Shown: positions 8,088 through 16,482, counted from the stretch's first letter. The stretch: 36,168 nt of DNA from Ruminococcus sp. (GCA_004556705.1 SFGA01000016.1:1-36168); one strand, 5' to 3'. The notes: a model not told the origin generated them from the sequence alone. Numbers and translations are program-made.

Positions 8088-9106
8088 AATTCTCCTGCCT
8101 CCTCCAGATTGTTTATCTCGTTATATATTTCGTCAGCCATAGCGGCATGTCCGTATTTATTAAGGTGTCCCGTAGCAAGCTCTCCGGTACAAAAGCCGTG
8201 CGCTACATAATGTTCTTTGTAATACATATTTTCAAATCTGTCGGTCATATCAACAAAAGAAATACCGTACTTATCCGCATACTCTTTGAATGCGGTAAGG
8301 TGTTCATCACTGTCGAAAGAAACAGTACCGTCATCCATCAGCTTCTCTGTCGGGTGATAGCAAATAATAATTTGCGTGCCGTATTTGTCTTCCATGTCTT
8401 TCAAATACGAAAACAGTTCATTGTAAGCTGAACCGTCAATTTCGGTTTCCGCATATGTATCCTCAGCCGTTGTTTGATTGGAAGACGAACCGGAATCAGG
8501 CATAAACAGTTTCAAAAGGCCGCCTTCCGCCTGATGATAAACAGCTCTGCAAAACGGAATTTTCTGCAGCGTTCCGATCGCGCCGGTATTATGGCTGGGA
8601 GTGAACTCAACAGTGTGAGATAAAATTTCGTCCACATTTTCCTCTGAAACATTTACGGTACTTGTTTCTATTACAACAACCTTTGGTACGGCATCGTTCA
8701 ACCCCAAATTTTCCGGCAAATATTGGCACACCTTATAAAAATCATGTCCGGAAATACCCATGTTGTACACTGTGTACTTACCGTTGAGCTTTTGCGCCAA
8801 AAGATAGGCCGCTGATTCATCTTGCATAACTTCGCAAGCTTCCATATGCGATGACCCAAGAACTATTATATCCGGATTCTCTGTAACAGAGAGATTGTTG
8901 TAGCCGTTCGCATCAAACCTTCCGAAAGAAATACCTTCGGTTGCTTTGACCCAAACGGAATTAGCCGGCCAAACATAGTCGGTGTTGCCTTTTTTGTTTT
9001 CAATATGCACCGGCATAATGTTATAGAAGCAAAGAAGCAGGCATATAATACCCACCGAAACTATACCCGCTCCGACAAGCCGTACAAAGCCCTTAACTGT
9101 TTTCAT
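8078..9106 (-). CDS. Membrane-anchored SGNH-hydrolase-like partner of the MBOAT protein
   Basis: A 342-residue protein with an N-terminal membrane anchor (about 5-30, FVRLVGAGIVSVGIICLLL) and an extracytoplasmic SGNH-like fold. Visible blocks are DIIVLGSSHMEA (Ser of the GSSH block is the candidate nucleophile), MGISGHDFYKV, an internal strand VVVIETS and the C-terminal GHLNKYGHAAMADEI, where the final His fits the SGNH His. It is the type of partner that completes acyl transfer for AlgI/DltB-like enzymes, like AlgJ, AlgX or DltD. The start at 9106 (ATG after GGAGGAG) is preferred over a TTG at 9127. It follows the rRNA methyltransferase by about 25 nt. Confidence 0.8.
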   Translation of the reverse strand: MKTVKGFVRLVGAGIVSVGIICLLLCFYNIMPVHIENKKGNTDYVWPANSVWVKATEGISFGRFDANGYNNLSVTENPDIIVLGSSHMEACEVMQDESAAYLLAQKLNGKYTVYNMGISGHDFYKVCQYLPENLGLNDAVPKVVVIETSTVNVSEENVDEILSHTVEFTPSHNTGAIGTLQKIPFCRAVYHQAEGGLLKLFMPDSGSSSNQTTAEDTYAETEIDGSAYNELFSYLKDMEDKYGTQIIICYHPTEKLMDDGTVSFDSDEHLTAFKEYADKYGISFVDMTDRFENMYYKEHYVAHGFCTGELATGHLNKYGHAAMADEIYNEINNLEEAGELCQ

Positions 9107-9130
9107 AATCGCACTCTCCTCCGTCAACTG

Positions 9131-10300
9131 TCATTTATCATCTGTTGATTTTACCCTTTCCAACACCGCTACCGTCTCGACATGCAGCGTATGCGGGAAC
9201 ATATCGACGGGCTGGATTTTTTGCACCTTATAGCCGTTTTTGACAAGGAACATTAGATCTCTTTTCTGCGTTTCGGGGTTGCAAGAGATATACACCACTT
9301 TTTTCGGCGCAAGGGTTACCACGCTTGACAAAAACGCCCTGTCCGAGCCGCTTCTCGGCGGGTCCATAATTACCACATCAGCCGTTTCGCCCTCTTTTGC
9401 CGCTTCGACCATAAACCTGCCTGCGTCGGCATTGAAAAATCTGATATTTTCGACCTTGTTAAGCCTTGCGTTTTCACGGGCGTCCTTGACCGCCTCGGAA
9501 TTCAATTCCACACCGATAACCTGCTTTGCCCTGTCGGATGCGAAAATTCCTATCGTACCCGTACCGCAATATGCGTCGATAACCGTTTCTTTTCCTGTAA
9601 GCTCGGCAAATTCAATCGCCTTGTTATATAAAATTTCCGTCTGCACGGGGTTTATCTGATAAAATGCCTTGGGCGATATTCTAAAGGTGTATTTTCCGAG
9701 CTGTTCCTCGATTTTTCCGTCGCCGAACAATATTTCTTCACGCTCGCCGAGAACAAGGCTTGTCTTTTTCGGATTATAATTCCAAACGACCGTTGTGATT
9801 TCGGAATGCCTTGACAAAAGAGCGTTTACGAACGACCTCTTTTTAGGAAATTCGGGCGTTCCCGTTACAAGCACGACCATTATTTGACCGCTTTTGAAGC
9901 CTCGTTTTACAAGCACATGGCGTAAAAATCCCTGCCGTGTGTCCTCGTTGTACGCCTTTAGCTTAAAGCTTTTGAGCAGCTTGCGGACAGTTCCGATTAT
10001 CTCGTCGGCTTTCTCGTCCTCAAGCATACACTTTTCAACCGCAACGACCTTGTGGCTTGACGACTGATACACGCCGGAAATTATATTTCCCCTGCGGTCT
10101 GTCGAAAACGCCGCCTGCACCTTGTTTCTGTAATTATACGGCTTATCCATACCGATAATCTCGTCCACATGACAAAATGAGCCGAGCAATTTAATAACCC
10201 TCGCCTGCTTAAAGCTCAGCTGTTCGCTGTACGGCATATTTTGCAGCTGACAGCCGCCGCACTTTTTGTAAAGCGGACAGGCATTTGTATTTTTCGGCAT
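9131..10300 (-). CDS. rlmD: 23S rRNA (uracil-C5)-methyltransferase, RlmD/TrmA family
   Basis: A 389-residue SAM-dependent RNA m5U methyltransferase. An N-terminal iron-sulfur cluster motif is visible (Cys8, Cys14, Cys17 in CPLYKKCGGCQLQ, and a fourth Cys near 91 in EKCMLED). The SAM site is VIDAYCGTGTIGIF, followed by VIMDPPRSGSD, the catalytic Cys in YISCNPETQKRDL, and HVETVAVLER at the end. It begins directly with the cluster motif and lacks the usual N-terminal TRAM domain of RlmD/RlmCD (about 450 residues), so exact target assignment (rRNA U747 or U1939) is uncertain. It has its own promoter and GAGGTGAGG before the ATG, and heads the unit with SGNH, MBOAT, acetyltransferase and Dabb genes. 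Confidence 0.88.
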   Translation of the reverse strand: MPKNTNACPLYKKCGGCQLQNMPYSEQLSFKQARVIKLLGSFCHVDEIIGMDKPYNYRNKVQAAFSTDRRGNIISGVYQSSSHKVVAVEKCMLEDEKADEIIGTVRKLLKSFKLKAYNEDTRQGFLRHVLVKRGFKSGQIMVVLVTGTPEFPKKRSFVNALLSRHSEITTVVWNYNPKKTSLVLGEREEILFGDGKIEEQLGKYTFRISPKAFYQINPVQTEILYNKAIEFAELTGKETVIDAYCGTGTIGIFASDRAKQVIGVELNSEAVKDARENARLNKVENIRFFNADAGRFMVEAAKEGETADVVIMDPPRSGSDRAFLSSVVTLAPKKVVYISCNPETQKRDLMFLVKNGYKVQKIQPVDMFPHTLHVETVAVLERVKSTDDK

Positions 10301-10323
10301 AGCCTCACCTCAATTCACAGATA

Positions 10324-10352
10324 ATTTTAACATATAACGCACAATATGGCAA
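10324..10352 (-). promoter_or_regulatory. Sigma-A-type promoter of the rRNA methyltransferase unit
   Basis: On the minus strand: TTGCCA (10347-10352), 17-nt spacer, TAAAAT (10324-10329), just downstream of the pilD terminator and about 25 nt before the start codon. Confidence 0.6.
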
Positions 10353-10357
10353 ACAAA

Positions 10358-10382
10358 AAGGACTGTAAATTTTACAGTCCTT
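10358..10382 (-). terminator. Intrinsic terminator of the yfhO-pilD unit
   Basis: An 11-bp perfect stem (AAGGACTGTAA and its complement) with a 3-nt loop, followed on the minus strand by TTTTTGTTTG. It lies 5 nt after the pilD stop codon. Confidence 0.88.
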
Positions 10383-10387
10383 AAAAT

Positions 10388-11197
10388 TTAATTCCACAAA
10401 CCCGTGTACCAATTTATCATTTGATTTCCGAACATCAGCGCAACGAAAATACCGATTGCGAGGTGCGGACCGAACGGGACTTCCTTTTTCATATTCTCCT
10501 TTTTGAGAGTGTTTGAAAAAATCAGATACAGCGTGCCCGTAAAGCCTGAAACCAACAGCGCAAGCAAGACATTTTTCCAACCGAGCGCAAAGCCTGCCGC
10601 CGCCATAAGCTTTATATCGCCGCCGCCCATTGAATCGGGTTTAATGTACGAAACGAGCAAAAACAGACCGCTGACAAGGAAAAATCCCACAATCCTGCCG
10701 ATAAGCTCATTTTTATCAAAGCCGTTTTCGATAATCGAGTCGATATAAATGACGATACCGCCTAAAAGAATCGTAATCCACATTGAGTCGGGGATAAACA
10801 TGTGCTTCCAGTCAATGCAAAATATAACGACAAGTGCGGAACAAATCATAAAATAGCCTAAAAGCCGAAGCTTGAAATCGCAGCCGCAGCCGAACACGAA
10901 CGACATCACGAACAAAATGCCCGTAACGCTTTCGACAATCGGATAAATCGGGGAAATTTTCGCCTTGCAGTAGCGGCATTTTCCGCCGAGAAAAATCCAG
11001 CTGAAAAGCGGAAACAAATCGTACCATTTAAGCGGATGCTTGCACGTGGTGCAAATCGACGAGCCTTTTTTGAATTCCATACCGAGCGGAATACGGTAAA
11101 TCAGCACGTTCAAAAAGCTGCCGATACATATTCCGACAATAAACACGCACACCGAAAAGTATATTTTCATCACAAGTAAAAAAGTTTCGTATTCCAT
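10388..11197 (-). CDS. pilD: Prepilin peptidase (type 4, A24), PilD
   Basis: A 269-residue bifunctional aspartic protease/N-methyltransferase that cleaves class III leaders of prepilins. The N-terminal methylase domain has the FLNVLIYRIP motif and two Cys pairs (CTTC near 39 and CRYC near 66) that bind zinc, followed by SPIYPIVE. The two catalytic aspartates are in CIDWKHMFIPD and GGGDIKLM. About eight membrane helices are predicted by eye. The start at ATG 11197 has AAGGA about 9 nt upstream; this site is inside the end of yfhO, whose stop lies at 11200-11202, so translation is coupled. It is the only prepilin peptidase in the window and can serve all five prepilins of the pil locus. Confidence 0.95.
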   Translation of the reverse strand: MEYETFLLVMKIYFSVCVFIVGICIGSFLNVLIYRIPLGMEFKKGSSICTTCKHPLKWYDLFPLFSWIFLGGKCRYCKAKISPIYPIVESVTGILFVMSFVFGCGCDFKLRLLGYFMICSALVVIFCIDWKHMFIPDSMWITILLGGIVIYIDSIIENGFDKNELIGRIVGFFLVSGLFLLVSYIKPDSMGGGDIKLMAAAGFALGWKNVLLALLVSGFTGTLYLIFSNTLKKENMKKEVPFGPHLAIGIFVALMFGNQMINWYTGLWN

Positions 11198-11199
11198 AA

Positions 11200-14007
11200 T
11201 CAATCATCCTTTTCGGGAGCATTTGCGGTTTTTTCCGCTTCCTCTTGAGCCAAAACCTCGGCTTTCATTTTGCGAACTTTTGAAAGGAGCATTACAAGAG
11301 CAAGAGCCAAAATCGAAGCGACGGAAACGAAAATACCCTCTTTAAGTCCCTGTGGGAAATATTTCATTTCGACGGTGTGTTCGCCCTGTGAAATGTTGAA
11401 CATCATCAAATGGCTTTCATTTTTGATAAGCTCGACCGCCTCGCCGTCAACCGTAACCGTCCAACCCTCGTCGTAGGGCATTGAAGCGACCATAACGCCG
11501 TCCTTTGAAGCGTTGACCGTGCCCTTGATATATGAGTCCTTGAAAGTTTCGATTTTGAGCGTACCGTTTTCAAGAATATGCTTGTAGCCGTTCATAAACG
11601 CTTCGTTGTCAACGGTCATTGCGGACATCTGAACGGAGTCCGTAAGCGGCTTATCCGCATCAAATTCCGAAATATCTCTGTCGGCATCGTGCACCGTTAC
11701 CTCAACGACGTCGCCTGCGTGATAATATCCGACGTCATAAAGCTTTCTGTCTATTATGTCATATTCGTTTGTTTCGCCTGCAAAGCTTATTGTCATTTTC
11801 TGCAAACAGCCGCTTGTGGCAAGCATAAACAATTCTCCGTCCTTTTGAACGGTATAGTTAAACTTGATTGAAAAATTGTTGTCCGTTGCCTTGAAAGGAT
11901 AAACGCCGCCGACGGTTTCAATAATGGTCGTGAGAGCGTTATAGCCGTCCTCGTGCACCTCGCCGTCCTCATGAACGTGGGTGTGCTCGTCCTCGTTTTC
12001 CTCATTAAGCTTACTGTAATATTTATTTATGGTATCTCTGCCAACCGACTCACAGTTGCTGTATTCAATCGAGTCAAGCTTCGCATAGTCGAACACATTT
12101 CCTACGCCCGTTGCGTTATACCAAAAGCCTGTCTGCGAATATGACGGCTGATATATGTACGGGTCCCATTGTGTAACCGTCGAATCTGCACAGTATGCAA
12201 GCGGAAACGTATATTTTACCTTATATACACCCTTTCCGTCAACCTCTCCGATTTTCTCATAATACGGGTTGTCCTCGCCTATAAGTCCCACATTGTCGAA
12301 CACATAGTCAAGCGAATGCATTGCATTATATACAGGCGTTTGCGGCGAATACTTGAAAGAATTCTGCCTATTTCCGTCAATGCCGAGGCAGTACTGCGTA
12401 AGCGCAAGATTTGTATCGGTCATTGAGGAAAATGTTGAAATTCCGTTATATCCGAAGAGTGCCGAAAGATTTTTAACTTCCTTACCGTCACTAATTTCCA
12501 TACGTGTAAAGCCGCCATCCGAATCGTTTTTGATTATTTCCTTTACCTGCTCAACAGCCTCAAGGTCGGAATAATGTTTTTCATAAACGTCTCCGTCGGA
12601 CTTGACAGTGTCTATATTGCTCAAACACAACTCCACAATAATCAGAACACTCAATACAATCGGAAGCGCACGCTTAAAGCCGTCTTTGTTTTTTGCGATA
12701 AGCAAAATTACAATATACACGGCAGCCGCCACTGCGCTCAAAACAAGTCCGTAGGTTGTAAAGTGAATGGAAAACTGAGAAAATTTAGCATATCCCACCG
12801 AAACGCCGACAAGGGCAACGGGAAGTACAAACGCCCATTTCGGAACGCTGTCGATATTCAAAAGAGTCTTGAACGCAACCGTGATTATCAGGAAAAGATA
12901 GAGAAATGAAAATCTGTAAGGGAGACCGGTAGGTGCGTTTAGTCCATGCCAAAAATAATTAAGCTTCGGGATTTGCATTGAGAGGAAGAAAAGCACGGTA
13001 ACAACAGCCGTAGCAACCTTTTCATTTGGCTTAATTTTCTTCGAGGTAAAGAACAACGGGAAAAGTATCATTGTGAGCATACTGCTCATAAGATAAGGTG
13101 CCGTATCTGTCGTCCTTTCAATCGTGCCCATTGTTACCGAATCAGTGTGATAGGACAAGAAATCAAAAAGATTAAAGAAAAAGTCCGTTGTATTAAAATC
13201 ACTTTTTGCGGCGGTAGAGCTGAGAGCATAGAGCACGGGGATAATTACAACCGCCGAAACAAGGCCTGCAAAAAGCGAGGCTGTGCCGAATTTCAGCATA
13301 ACGGGGAAAATCGGCTCATCCTGTTTTTCGTCCTTGTTTTTGCTGACGTCCTGCGAAAAGACGAGCAGGAAGAAATAGAGCACGCAGAAAATGCAAACCA
13401 TATACGCTATGTAGAAGTTTACGAATATCGTATAAGCAAGTGCAAAGAAATAGAGCGTAGCCTTTTTACCCTTGACGATATTTTCAATGCCGAGGGCGAT
13501 AAGCGGCAAGGCGATAAGAGCGTCAAGCCACATTGTGTTGTAATAGTAAGCAAGGTAAAAGCCGCTGAAGGTGTAAATGAGCGAAAATACGCTTATGGTT
13601 ATATTCTGAATTTCAAACTTGTTTTGGAGAAATACCGAGAACGAAGCCGCAATCAAAGCAGTCTTAACCGTGATTATCAAGAGCATTGCGCTGTCGATAT
13701 TTGAGCTGTTAAACGGCAGTGCAAGCAGGTTGAACGGACTTAAAAGGTAGTAGCATACGCTTGCGAATTCATTTGAGCCGAGACCCGTGTTCCATGAATA
13801 GAGCAGAGAGCCGCCGCTTTTAAGCCTCTCGATATATTCAGCAAGGAACGGTGCGTATTGTGCAAAGCCGTCGTTACGAAGAATGGTATAATCGCCGAAC
13901 GGTGCGATTTTCGAAAAGGCGCAGAACACCAAGAAAAGCACCACGGCAGCGAATGCGGAAATTAAAGGAAATATAAATTGATTCTTTTTGTTATGAGAAA
14001 TCCCCAA
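11200..14007 (-). CDS. YfhO-family polytopic membrane protein (GT-C-like)
   Basis: A 935-residue protein of the YfhO family (Pfam YfhO), related to membrane glycosyltransferases of the GT-C fold; Bacillus YfhO takes part in lipoteichoic acid glycosylation. About 12 membrane helices lie in residues 10-460, and the first outer loop contains the acidic RNDGFAQYAPFLAEY and NTGLGSNEF. A large extracytoplasmic domain (about 470-900) and a final helix near 905-920 follow. Start: TTG at 14007, preceded by GGAAAGGAAG at 6 nt and by a promoter at 14050-14078. A longer frame to 14136 would begin upstream of that promoter and inside a terminator, so I reject it. A His/Asp/Glu-rich insert is noted among the findings. 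It abuts pilD. Confidence 0.85.
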   Translation of the reverse strand: MGISHNKKNQFIFPLISAFAAVVLFLVFCAFSKIAPFGDYTILRNDGFAQYAPFLAEYIERLKSGGSLLYSWNTGLGSNEFASVCYYLLSPFNLLALPFNSSNIDSAMLLIITVKTALIAASFSVFLQNKFEIQNITISVFSLIYTFSGFYLAYYYNTMWLDALIALPLIALGIENIVKGKKATLYFFALAYTIFVNFYIAYMVCIFCVLYFFLLVFSQDVSKNKDEKQDEPIFPVMLKFGTASLFAGLVSAVVIIPVLYALSSTAAKSDFNTTDFFFNLFDFLSYHTDSVTMGTIERTTDTAPYLMSSMLTMILFPLFFTSKKIKPNEKVATAVVTVLFFLSMQIPKLNYFWHGLNAPTGLPYRFSFLYLFLIITVAFKTLLNIDSVPKWAFVLPVALVGVSVGYAKFSQFSIHFTTYGLVLSAVAAAVYIVILLIAKNKDGFKRALPIVLSVLIIVELCLSNIDTVKSDGDVYEKHYSDLEAVEQVKEIIKNDSDGGFTRMEISDGKEVKNLSALFGYNGISTFSSMTDTNLALTQYCLGIDGNRQNSFKYSPQTPVYNAMHSLDYVFDNVGLIGEDNPYYEKIGEVDGKGVYKVKYTFPLAYCADSTVTQWDPYIYQPSYSQTGFWYNATGVGNVFDYAKLDSIEYSNCESVGRDTINKYYSKLNEENEDEHTHVHEDGEVHEDGYNALTTIIETVGGVYPFKATDNNFSIKFNYTVQKDGELFMLATSGCLQKMTISFAGETNEYDIIDRKLYDVGYYHAGDVVEVTVHDADRDISEFDADKPLTDSVQMSAMTVDNEAFMNGYKHILENGTLKIETFKDSYIKGTVNASKDGVMVASMPYDEGWTVTVDGEAVELIKNESHLMMFNISQGEHTVEMKYFPQGLKEGIFVSVASILALALVMLLSKVRKMKAEVLAQEEAEKTANAPEKDD

Positions 14008-14049
14008 CGAAATCTTCCTTTCCAGAATGTGAAGTCTTATACAGTTATA

Positions 14050-14078
14050 ATTATACACTAACCGACAGCCGTTTACAA
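14050..14078 (-). promoter_or_regulatory. Sigma-A-type promoter of yfhO-pilD
   Basis: On the minus strand: TTGTAA (14073-14078), 17-nt spacer, TATAAT (14050-14055). Transcription would begin near 14043, some 36 nt before the TTG start at 14007, which supports that start. Confidence 0.75.
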
Positions 14079-14116
14079 GGAAAGCCGTTAAATTTGAGCG
14101 TACCTTAGGTAAAAAA

Positions 14117-14148
14117 AAATAAGCAAAGGCTTTCACCTTTGCTTATTT
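14117..14148 (-). terminator. Intrinsic terminator of the major pilin gene
   Basis: A 13-bp perfect stem (AAATAAGCAAAGG and its complement) with a 6-nt loop, followed on the minus strand by a run of T from 14119 to 14111. It isolates the pilin gene from yfhO-pilD. Confidence 0.92.
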
Positions 14149-14180
14149 AATGTTAATCTGCTAATGTTGAGTTAATTTAA

Positions 14181-14609
14181 TTAGTCAGCTACGTGATTTT
14201 TATACTCGCCGTCAGATGTCCACATCGGACAAGTTACAGCTGTCTCAATAACACCTGTTGTAGCGTTCTTTGACATTACAACTGTGTAATCAGGAGAATT
14301 TGTTGCATCCTTAGCAACCGGACATTTCGGAAGTTCGCCGCCGTCAAATGACTTAGTGAAAGACGGTTCGGATGAAATATCTGTTGATGCCGGAAGGATG
14401 ATCTGACCGCCGTCTGCTCCGCCTGTCATCTGCCATGTTGAAGCCATTGACTTAATGTTGCTCATATTTGACTTACATGTCTTTGTCTCTGCGTTCTTTG
14501 TAACAGCACCGTAAACCGGGATAGCTACTGCAACAAGGATACCCATGATAACAATAACGATCATCAATTCAACGAGTGTGAAACCTTTTTTACTCATAAG
14601 TTTTCTCAT
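14181..14609 (-). CDS. Type IV pilin, probable major subunit
   Basis: A 142-residue prepilin. It has a 9-residue basic leader ending in KKG, cleavage before Phe10 (G/FTLVELM with Glu at +5), then a long hydrophobic N-helix (MIVIVIMGILVAVAIPVYG) and a short globular domain with two Cys pairs possible (Cys46, Cys96, and Cys127 visible). The start at 14609 has AAGGAG 9 nt upstream. Unlike the other pil genes it has its own near-consensus promoter (14714-14742), an untranslated leader of about 95 nt and a strong terminator (14117-14148). This single-gene unit is what a highly expressed main fibre subunit would need, hence the major pilin inference. The 0.5 kb neighbour is a clear paralogue. Confidence 0.9.
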   Translation of the reverse strand: MRKLMSKKGFTLVELMIVIVIMGILVAVAIPVYGAVTKNAETKTCKSNMSNIKSMASTWQMTGGADGGQIILPASTDISSEPSFTKSFDGGELPKCPVAKDATNSPDYTVVMSKNATTGVIETAVTCPMWTSDGEYKNHVAD

Positions 14610-14673
14610 GATAAATTTCTCCTTTTTTCATATTAGAATAATTATATAATGGGTAGGTTGCCCAGAATACCAA

Positions 14674-14704
14674 GCTAAAAAGTTAACGGGAAATTTCCGT
14701 AACC
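14674..14704 (-). promoter_or_regulatory. Hairpin plus T-run in the pilin leader (possible attenuator)
   Basis: Minus strand from about 14703: GTTACGGAAATTTCCCGTTAAC can fold back on itself (GTTA/TAAC, CGG/CCG with a bulge) and is followed directly by TTTTT. This is the shape of a weak intrinsic terminator within the 5' leader. Imperfect, so called with low confidence. Confidence 0.3.
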
Positions 14705-14713
14705 TTTGTCTGT

Positions 14714-14742
14714 ATTATAAACTAAAAAAAACAGTTTGTAAA
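14714..14742 (-). promoter_or_regulatory. Strong sigma-A-type promoter of the major pilin gene
   Basis: On the minus strand: TTTACA (14737-14742), 17-nt spacer, TATAAT (14714-14719). It gives a leader of about 95 nt before the pilin ATG. Confidence 0.78.
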
Positions 14743-14783
14743 GTGCTTTTTATAAATTTTTTACAATAAATTACAAAATTATA

Positions 14784-15203
14784 TTATTTTGCACCGTGAG
14801 CCACACCCGAGCCGCTGTTTTTACACTCAACATTTACATATTTTCCGTTTTCGGAGAGCGTTACGGTGTAATATCCGCCCTCGGTGGGACAAAGCGGAAA
14901 TTTTCCGCCCTCAAAGCAAGCAAGATATGCGTCCGTAAATGCCTGCCTTGCGTCCTCCTGCGTTCTAACGTCAACCGTGGTTGTGCCGTCGTTCCTGAAA
15001 ATGACCTTTGCACCCGAATCGGTGTCGGTCAAGGCACATTGCTGCGCACCCTTTGCGATAATATCCATATTTGCGCCGCAAGTCTTTTTCTCCGCATTCT
15101 TTGTAACAAGTCCGAAAACAGGGACTGCCACAGCGACCAAAACGCCCATAATTACAATGACAATCATCAGCTCAACAAGTGTAAAACCCTTTTTACTCTT
15201 CAT
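14784..15203 (-). CDS. Second type IV pilin (paralogue of the major pilin)
   Basis: A 139-residue prepilin with leader MKSKKG, cleavage before FTLVELM (Glu at +5) and an N-helix almost identical to that of the neighbouring pilin (MIVIVIMGVLVAVAVPVFG, then LVTKNAEKKTC). The C-terminal domain is different and contains PLCPTEGGYYTVTL. The start at ATG 15203 is preferred over GTG 15218 because GGGGGT lies about 7 nt upstream. A perfect TTGACA/TATACT promoter starts immediately after the stop of the preceding pilW-like gene, so it can be expressed apart from the long operon. It could be a minor pilin, a second fibre type, or an alternative major subunit. Confidence 0.88.
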   Translation of the reverse strand: MKSKKGFTLVELMIVIVIMGVLVAVAVPVFGLVTKNAEKKTCGANMDIIAKGAQQCALTDTDSGAKVIFRNDGTTTVDVRTQEDARQAFTDAYLACFEGGKFPLCPTEGGYYTVTLSENGKYVNVECKNSGSGVAHGAK

Positions 15204-15271
15204 AAGACATACCCCCACACAGTCTCGTGATTTTTTAGGGAATTGTGCGTGAATGTCCCGTAACTGTTTTA

Positions 15272-15300
15272 AGTATATCTTATATTTTATTTTTTGTCAA
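15272..15300 (-). promoter_or_regulatory. Consensus sigma-A promoter of the second pilin gene
   Basis: On the minus strand: TTGACA (15295-15300), 17-nt spacer, TATACT (15272-15277). The -35 box starts at the base after the pilW-like stop codon. Predicted leader of about 60 nt. Confidence 0.78.
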
Positions 15301-16482
15301 TCACTTTGTCATTGCAATAAATATAGCCATATCGGTAACAACCGTCCTGCCGATATTCTTTAACGTCTCATTTTTCGAGCCGATTTTGATTATTGCAGGA
15401 GACCACTCGTTATAATACTTGTCAATGATTATGTCGCCGAGATATGTGCCTTTAAGCGTGTTGTCCCTGAAATCACGAAGCGTTTTGACAACCCCGCTTT
15501 CCATATCCGTACCTGCCATAAGCCATCTTGTACCGCAGGTAAACGCTGTCTCGGTGTCTCCCGTATCGGCATCAAGCGCGCCGCCTATCGAGTCATTATA
15601 GGAAATAAATCTTATAACATTTCCCGAACGTTTAGAATTCGGATATGCTTTGCCCGATTCCTGCCTATCCGACGGGTAGCCCTCGGTGTCCGTTCCCGAG
15701 TCCCAGCCTGCGGTATACTCGCTTGTGAAATAGTATCCGCTGTCATTGTTGCAGTTGACAAGCTGTCCGTTGGTTTTCATATTGTCGAACGAAAATGACG
15801 AGTTCAAGTCATATTTCGCAGGCAAATATTCACGGTTGCTCTTAACCGATACCGAAATACCGCTGTCAAGATATTTATGCTTGAGCGCATTGCCCGAAGC
15901 GTCCGTCGGGTTTTCCATTTCCTTGTTTTCGGTCGTGTCCCATTGGAACGCATCAACGCCCACGCTGAACTTAACGTCAAGCTTCAACGGATTGTCAAAC
16001 TGATAATAGAATTTGTATGCGGTAGCGTTCGACTTAATCGTTACCTTGTTATCCTCATCAATCAGATGAATAGGTGCAAGCGAATAGAAATATCCCTTGT
16101 ATGTGAAATAATAGGTGTATTGATTTGTAGGCTTCTGGAAAGTAATCGTGCCGTCGGCATTTTCCGTGAATGTGCCAAGCTCGGGGCAGGAGGCTAATAT
16201 ATGATTTGCCTCAACCGTTGCAGGTTCCTCGTAAAAAATGTCAACCTTTGTCGCAGTCGAAAGCGAGGTCTTTGTCGCATCCTCTTGGAACTGTGCGACA
16301 ATATATTCAACCTGTGCTTGAAGCTTAAACTGCTTTTCGACCATATCGTATCGCTTATATATCGTGCCGAAGAGCTGAGCGACCAAGCCCATAACAAGCG
16401 CCATAATTGCGATAGCCACAATAAGCTCTGCGAGGGTAAAGCCTCGCCTGTCATGTTTTGTTTTGTTGATTAACTTAAACAT
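15301..16482 (-). CDS. PilW-like minor prepilin
   Basis: A 393-residue prepilin. Leader of 14 residues ending in DRRG, cleavage before FTLAELI (Glu at +5) and an N-helix to about residue 42. The following part (KRYDMVEKQFKLQAQVEYIVAQFQEDA) and the large beta-rich C-terminal domain fit the PilW/GspJ class of minor pilins, which is bigger than major pilins and sits at the pilus tip or priming complex. It starts 23 nt after the giant prepilin gene behind AAAGGGCGG. No known adhesive domain is recognised. Family assignment rests on the leader, size and position after PilX-like and giant prepilins. Confidence 0.8.
   Translation of the reverse strand: MFKLINKTKHDRRGFTLAELIVAIAIMALVMGLVAQLFGTIYKRYDMVEKQFKLQAQVEYIVAQFQEDATKTSLSTATKVDIFYEEPATVEANHILASCPELGTFTENADGTITFQKPTNQYTYYFTYKGYFYSLAPIHLIDEDNKVTIKSNATAYKFYYQFDNPLKLDVKFSVGVDAFQWDTTENKEMENPTDASGNALKHKYLDSGISVSVKSNREYLPAKYDLNSSFSFDNMKTNGQLVNCNNDSGYYFTSEYTAGWDSGTDTEGYPSDRQESGKAYPNSKRSGNVIRFISYNDSIGGALDADTGDTETAFTCGTRWLMAGTDMESGVVKTLRDFRDNTLKGTYLGDIIIDKYYNEWSPAIIKIGSKNETLKNIGRTVVTDMAIFIAMTK

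Noticed and set aside
13147..13704. 185-codon plus-strand frame
   Set aside because: Antisense to membrane helices of yfhO; composition is extremely charged and unlike a natural protein.
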